Source of the DNA: G965197675 sp965197675
GTDB taxonomy: Bacteria > Chloroflexota > Dehalococcoidia > Plut-88900
Length of the DNA stretch: 64,000 bases
Direction: 5' to 3'
Assembly: GCA_965197675.1 (NCBI GenBank)
Contig: OZ240221.1
Location: forward strand, 2,108,001-2,172,000
Part shown: one piece after another, positions 62,028 through 64,000 of the stretch
How positions within the stretch are numbered: position 1 is the first letter of the stretch
Layout: each line of letters starts with the position of its first letter
The notes under the pieces: model-generated
What the model was told of the DNA's origin: nothing
Seen by the model: only the letters and a program-made list of their open reading frames with translations
The model's database searches: none
Translations under genes and position numbers: made by a program

Positions 62028-62417
62028 AGTGATGGTTACCTGCCTGGACTTCCCCGCACAGGCCAACTGAAAGAGGTTCATGTACAGAGTCGAGAGCCGA
62101 TAGGCCTCCTGAGGTGCGCCAACTACACCTTCGTAGAGCACCGGTCATACCCCACCAGCCGTCTCACCGTCGACCAGATCTTCTGCTCCCCATGAGCATT
62201 CTCGTTCTTCTTGTAGCACGGCGAACATGTGAAGGTGATGCCATTGTGCCGGCAGGAAAGGATTTGTTGTTTTCAGACTGCCGGATATCTGAGGAGGCTG
62301 TTCATAGTAGAGAATAGCCCCCTCTCAAGAAAGAAGTCCTCCAACTGTCGGATTCTCACACATAACTTTGCGGGCTTGTACGAACTTGCGAGTTATCCCG
62401 CAGATCGGTTATTCCGC
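62028..62417. other. Gene-free stretch with unidentified coding remnants
   Basis: On the minus strand short fragments such as HNGITFTCSPCYKKNENAHG and PQEAYRLSTLYMNLFQLACA are readable in different frames, separated by stops. They look like a decayed gene that I do not recognise. No start or ribosome site supports a current gene. Confidence 0.3.
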
Positions 62418-62419
62418 CA

Positions 62420-62986
62420 GTTACTCGGGCTTAACCATCTCGTAAAACTCTATTGGATATTCTTCCAGCAACGGTTCTAGCTGCTCCCAGACCTCATTCA
62501 CTTCCTGAGGGATGTTAGCTTCTATCGTTGACTCAATCTTCTCAGTAAGCCAGTCTACATAAACGTGGCGTGCGGGTCCCGGTGTGCCAGAACCGCTGGT
62601 ATAAACTCGACACTCGGAGCGACCAGCTTTTTCATAAGCCTTCGCCAACCTGTATGCCAGATCTGCGACTTCTCCTTCCCTCCAAGGCTTGGCTACGCAT
62701 ATTCTCCTTATTAGGAACATGACTATACCTCCAAGAATCCCTCTCCACCCGTTTGAAGAGGAGAGTTACAATAATGATCGTCACCCTATTATAGCCACAC
62801 AAGCATCATCCTAGGTTATACTAGCCCCAAACTAGGCACTTATACGGGCTGGAGTAATAACGATGGGGACTTATCGACTATATACTGGAGAAGATAGCCA
62901 ATCCCACATCGAATCCATAGAGCTGGCTAAGTTACCCGATTGGGTCCAGGGGTTGGCAGCCACCCAAATCTCCTTTCAAGAGCAGC
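62420..62986 (-). repeat. Inverted duplication, right copy
   Basis: Matches the reverse complement of 50611-51177 over about 567 bp, including the divergent promoter spacer. Here the cupin is complete, so this copy is probably nearer to the ancestor. Confidence 0.9.
62421..62720 (-). CDS. Small dimeric alpha/beta-barrel-like protein, copy 2
   Basis: A 99-residue protein differing from the copy at 50877-51176 at only a few positions (YVDWLTEK against YIDWVTEK; EFYEMVKPE against EFYQIVKPE). GGAGGTATAGTC precedes the ATG. It diverges from the cupin gene at 62863, with about 140 bp of shared promoter DNA between them. Since both copies remain open, the protein is probably functional. Confidence 0.75.
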   Translation of the reverse strand: MFLIRRICVAKPWREGEVADLAYRLAKAYEKAGRSECRVYTSGSGTPGPARHVYVDWLTEKIESTIEANIPQEVNEVWEQLEPLLEEYPIEFYEMVKPE

Positions 62987-63204
62987 CCGTGAGCAGCTTC
63001 CTGGATTGGCATCCTGCACCAAGACGTCAGTTCGTCATCATCCTTTCAGGGAAATTGGAGATTGGATTGGGCGATGGCACCAAACACATCTTCGGCCCCG
63101 GTGACGCCCGCTTAGTCGAAGACACTACGGGTCAGGGCCACACCACAGGTGTTTATGGTAATCAGCCATGCATCACAGCTACCATCCCGCTACGAGAACA
63201 ATAA
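62863..63204 (+). CDS. Cupin-domain protein
   Basis: A 113-residue cupin of a different subgroup from those at 8450 and 37463. SFLDWHPAPRRQFVIILSGKLEIGLGDG is motif 1 and FGPGDARLVEDTTGQGHTTGV motif 2, with His in both motifs (WHPAPRRQ; GQGHTTG), so a metal site is plausible. ATG start; an upstream GGAG lies in CTGGAGTAATAACG. Divergent from the 99-residue gene. Confidence 0.85.
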   Translation: MGTYRLYTGEDSQSHIESIELAKLPDWVQGLAATQISFQEQPVSSFLDWHPAPRRQFVIILSGKLEIGLGDGTKHIFGPGDARLVEDTTGQGHTTGVYGNQPCITATIPLREQ

Positions 63205-63649
63205 AGGCTGACAGCTTGGGGAGCTCTCAACCACTCCCCATTCTGATGAGGCCATTCATATCATCATGTAGTACAATCACCGCCAAGTTTGAATAAGCAT
63301 CGGGTTCATGGTCTAAGGGAAGAAAGTATGAGCAAACTGAACTCGTTCAGAATGATAGGTGACATATCAATCCAGTATTGTCATCGTGATGGTAGAGTAC
63401 AACCCTGGATGAGGCATCAGCCTCCTTCACCTCGCCCAAGTACTGCTTCAGGGGGATTACAAAGAGGCTTTGTCCCTTTGCCTGGAGGTATTGAGGGCTG
63501 CAGCCCCAGGCTAAAACCTACACTCCACCTCGGACTACCTACCTTTACGGCTGATACGTCGATTTGGCAGAGTCCAGAGGGGAAGTCCACCTCTGACAGG
63601 GGTCTCGAGGAGTGCCCCCTCGACTTCTAACAACTCACCTGTGCGGCTA
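63205..63649. repeat. Gene-free spacer with degenerate dispersed repeats
   Basis: CCCTTTGCCTGGAGGTATTG at 63474-63493 resembles the reverse complement of about 1630-1655, and GTCCAGAGGGGAAGTCCACC at 63571-63590 resembles the reverse complement of about 21430-21455. No gene is supported. Confidence 0.45.
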
Positions 63650-63652
63650 TAG

Positions 63653-63970
63653 GGAAGGAAGAAATCCGTCGGTATTAAAACTCAGGGAAAGGATCAAAGC
63701 ATCACCAATCTACTGGACGAGTACACAAACTTTCGATCAGAAGGTAAAGCGCTGATCTCCTTGAAGGAACCTACCGCAGCTGGCAGTTTTGCTCTTGTGA
63801 TTGATCCTTCTCACTTCGGTGCTTTAGAAGAGTTCAAAGCGAAGTCCGACCGTTTCATGCGATCAGCAAAGTCAGTTGGAAGACGGTCAGCTGTTGAAGA
63901 GATATTCCTGCTCGGCGAACACGGATTCCGAAATAGAGTAAGAGGAGCTCACGAACACTGGCAAACATGA
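63653..63970 (+). pseudogene. C-terminal fragment of a Ldh_2-family malate/lactate dehydrogenase
   Basis: From about 63776 the frame reads GSFALVIDPSHFGALEEFKA, then KSVGRRSAVEEIFLLGEHGF and stops at 63970, matching the C-terminal end of the Ldh_2 (malate/L-lactate, ureidoglycolate dehydrogenase) family. Upstream codons (SITNLLDEYTNFRSEG) do not fit that family, and the rest of the enzyme is missing. A TTG at 63761 could begin translation. Most likely a remnant. Confidence 0.6.
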
Positions 63971-64000
63971 CAGGTGCCAACGAGATAAAGTAGACCTATG

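Noticed and set aside
62028..62417. Possible transposase remnant downstream of the RNase HI gene
   Set aside because: Fragments in several frames are readable, but none matches a family I recognise and no terminal repeats are visible.

Overview
The window reads as a Chloroflexota chromosome, most likely a Dehalococcoidia lineage of the SAR202 type. This is an inference from gene content; no rRNA or universal marker is present to prove it. Supporting signs are lipoproteins with Thr/Pro-rich or Asp-rich linkers, many paralogous amidohydrolases, luciferase-like (LLM) monooxygenases, SDRs and NIPSNAP/ABM/cupin small proteins, frequent TTG and GTG starts, and a smpB-ssrA locus that has attracted serine-recombinase elements, as is known in Dehalococcoides. 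Base composition is moderate, with no long low-GC tract except a small patch at 37.9-39.1 kb.

Layout. 0-9 kb: two paralogous D-aminoacylase-type amidohydrolases (the first cut by the window edge), a DUF1989 gene, and a tandem duplicate of a lipoprotein solute-binding protein split by a complete IS5-type insertion sequence; then a cupin. 9-21 kb: single catabolic genes (M20 amidohydrolase, Amidohydro_2, NIPSNAP, SDR, zinc alcohol dehydrogenase, an orphan molybdopterin subunit, two LLM oxidoreductases, ABM, class IV aminotransferase, methyltransferase) plus birA. 21.7-26.3 kb: a MoxR/DUF58/transglutaminase operon. 26-31 kb: an arylmalonate-decarboxylase-like gene convergent with livK-livH-livM. 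31-32.3 kb: repeat-rich noncoding DNA. 32.3-37.8 kb: an operon of three tandem Amidohydro_2 paralogues, a double NIPSNAP protein, a hydroxyisobutyrate-dehydrogenase-like enzyme and a cupin. 37.9-39.1 kb: an AT-richer cluster of three small genes and a broken DUF4190-like gene. 39.2-42.8 kb: minus-strand aminotransferase III, MmgE/PrpD and SDR genes. 42.8-43.8 kb: repeats and a small GAPKGN-motif ORF. 43.8-50.5 kb: D-aminoacylase, dimethylformamidase-like protein, SDR, rnpB and an amidase. 50.6-62.99 kb: a block flanked by an inverted duplication; it holds an SDR, an aldo/keto reductase, stacked ssrA-derived attachment-like repeats with recombinase remnants and amidohydrolase cargo, ssrA, smpB, ctp, a zinc-ribbon coiled-coil protein and an RNase HI-like protein. 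63.2-64 kb: repeats and a lactate/malate dehydrogenase C-terminal fragment.

The common theme is hydrolysis of amides, N-acyl groups, ureido groups and carboxylated compounds, followed by dehydrogenases and small alpha/beta-barrel or cupin accessory proteins, fed by solute-binding lipoproteins. The most notable structure is the ssrA 3'-end region at 53.2-58.7 kb. Three near-identical 30-bp copies of the tmRNA 3' end each sit next to a remnant of the same serine recombinase C-terminus, and they delimit two small islets of 2-3 kb carrying amidohydrolase and binding-protein genes.
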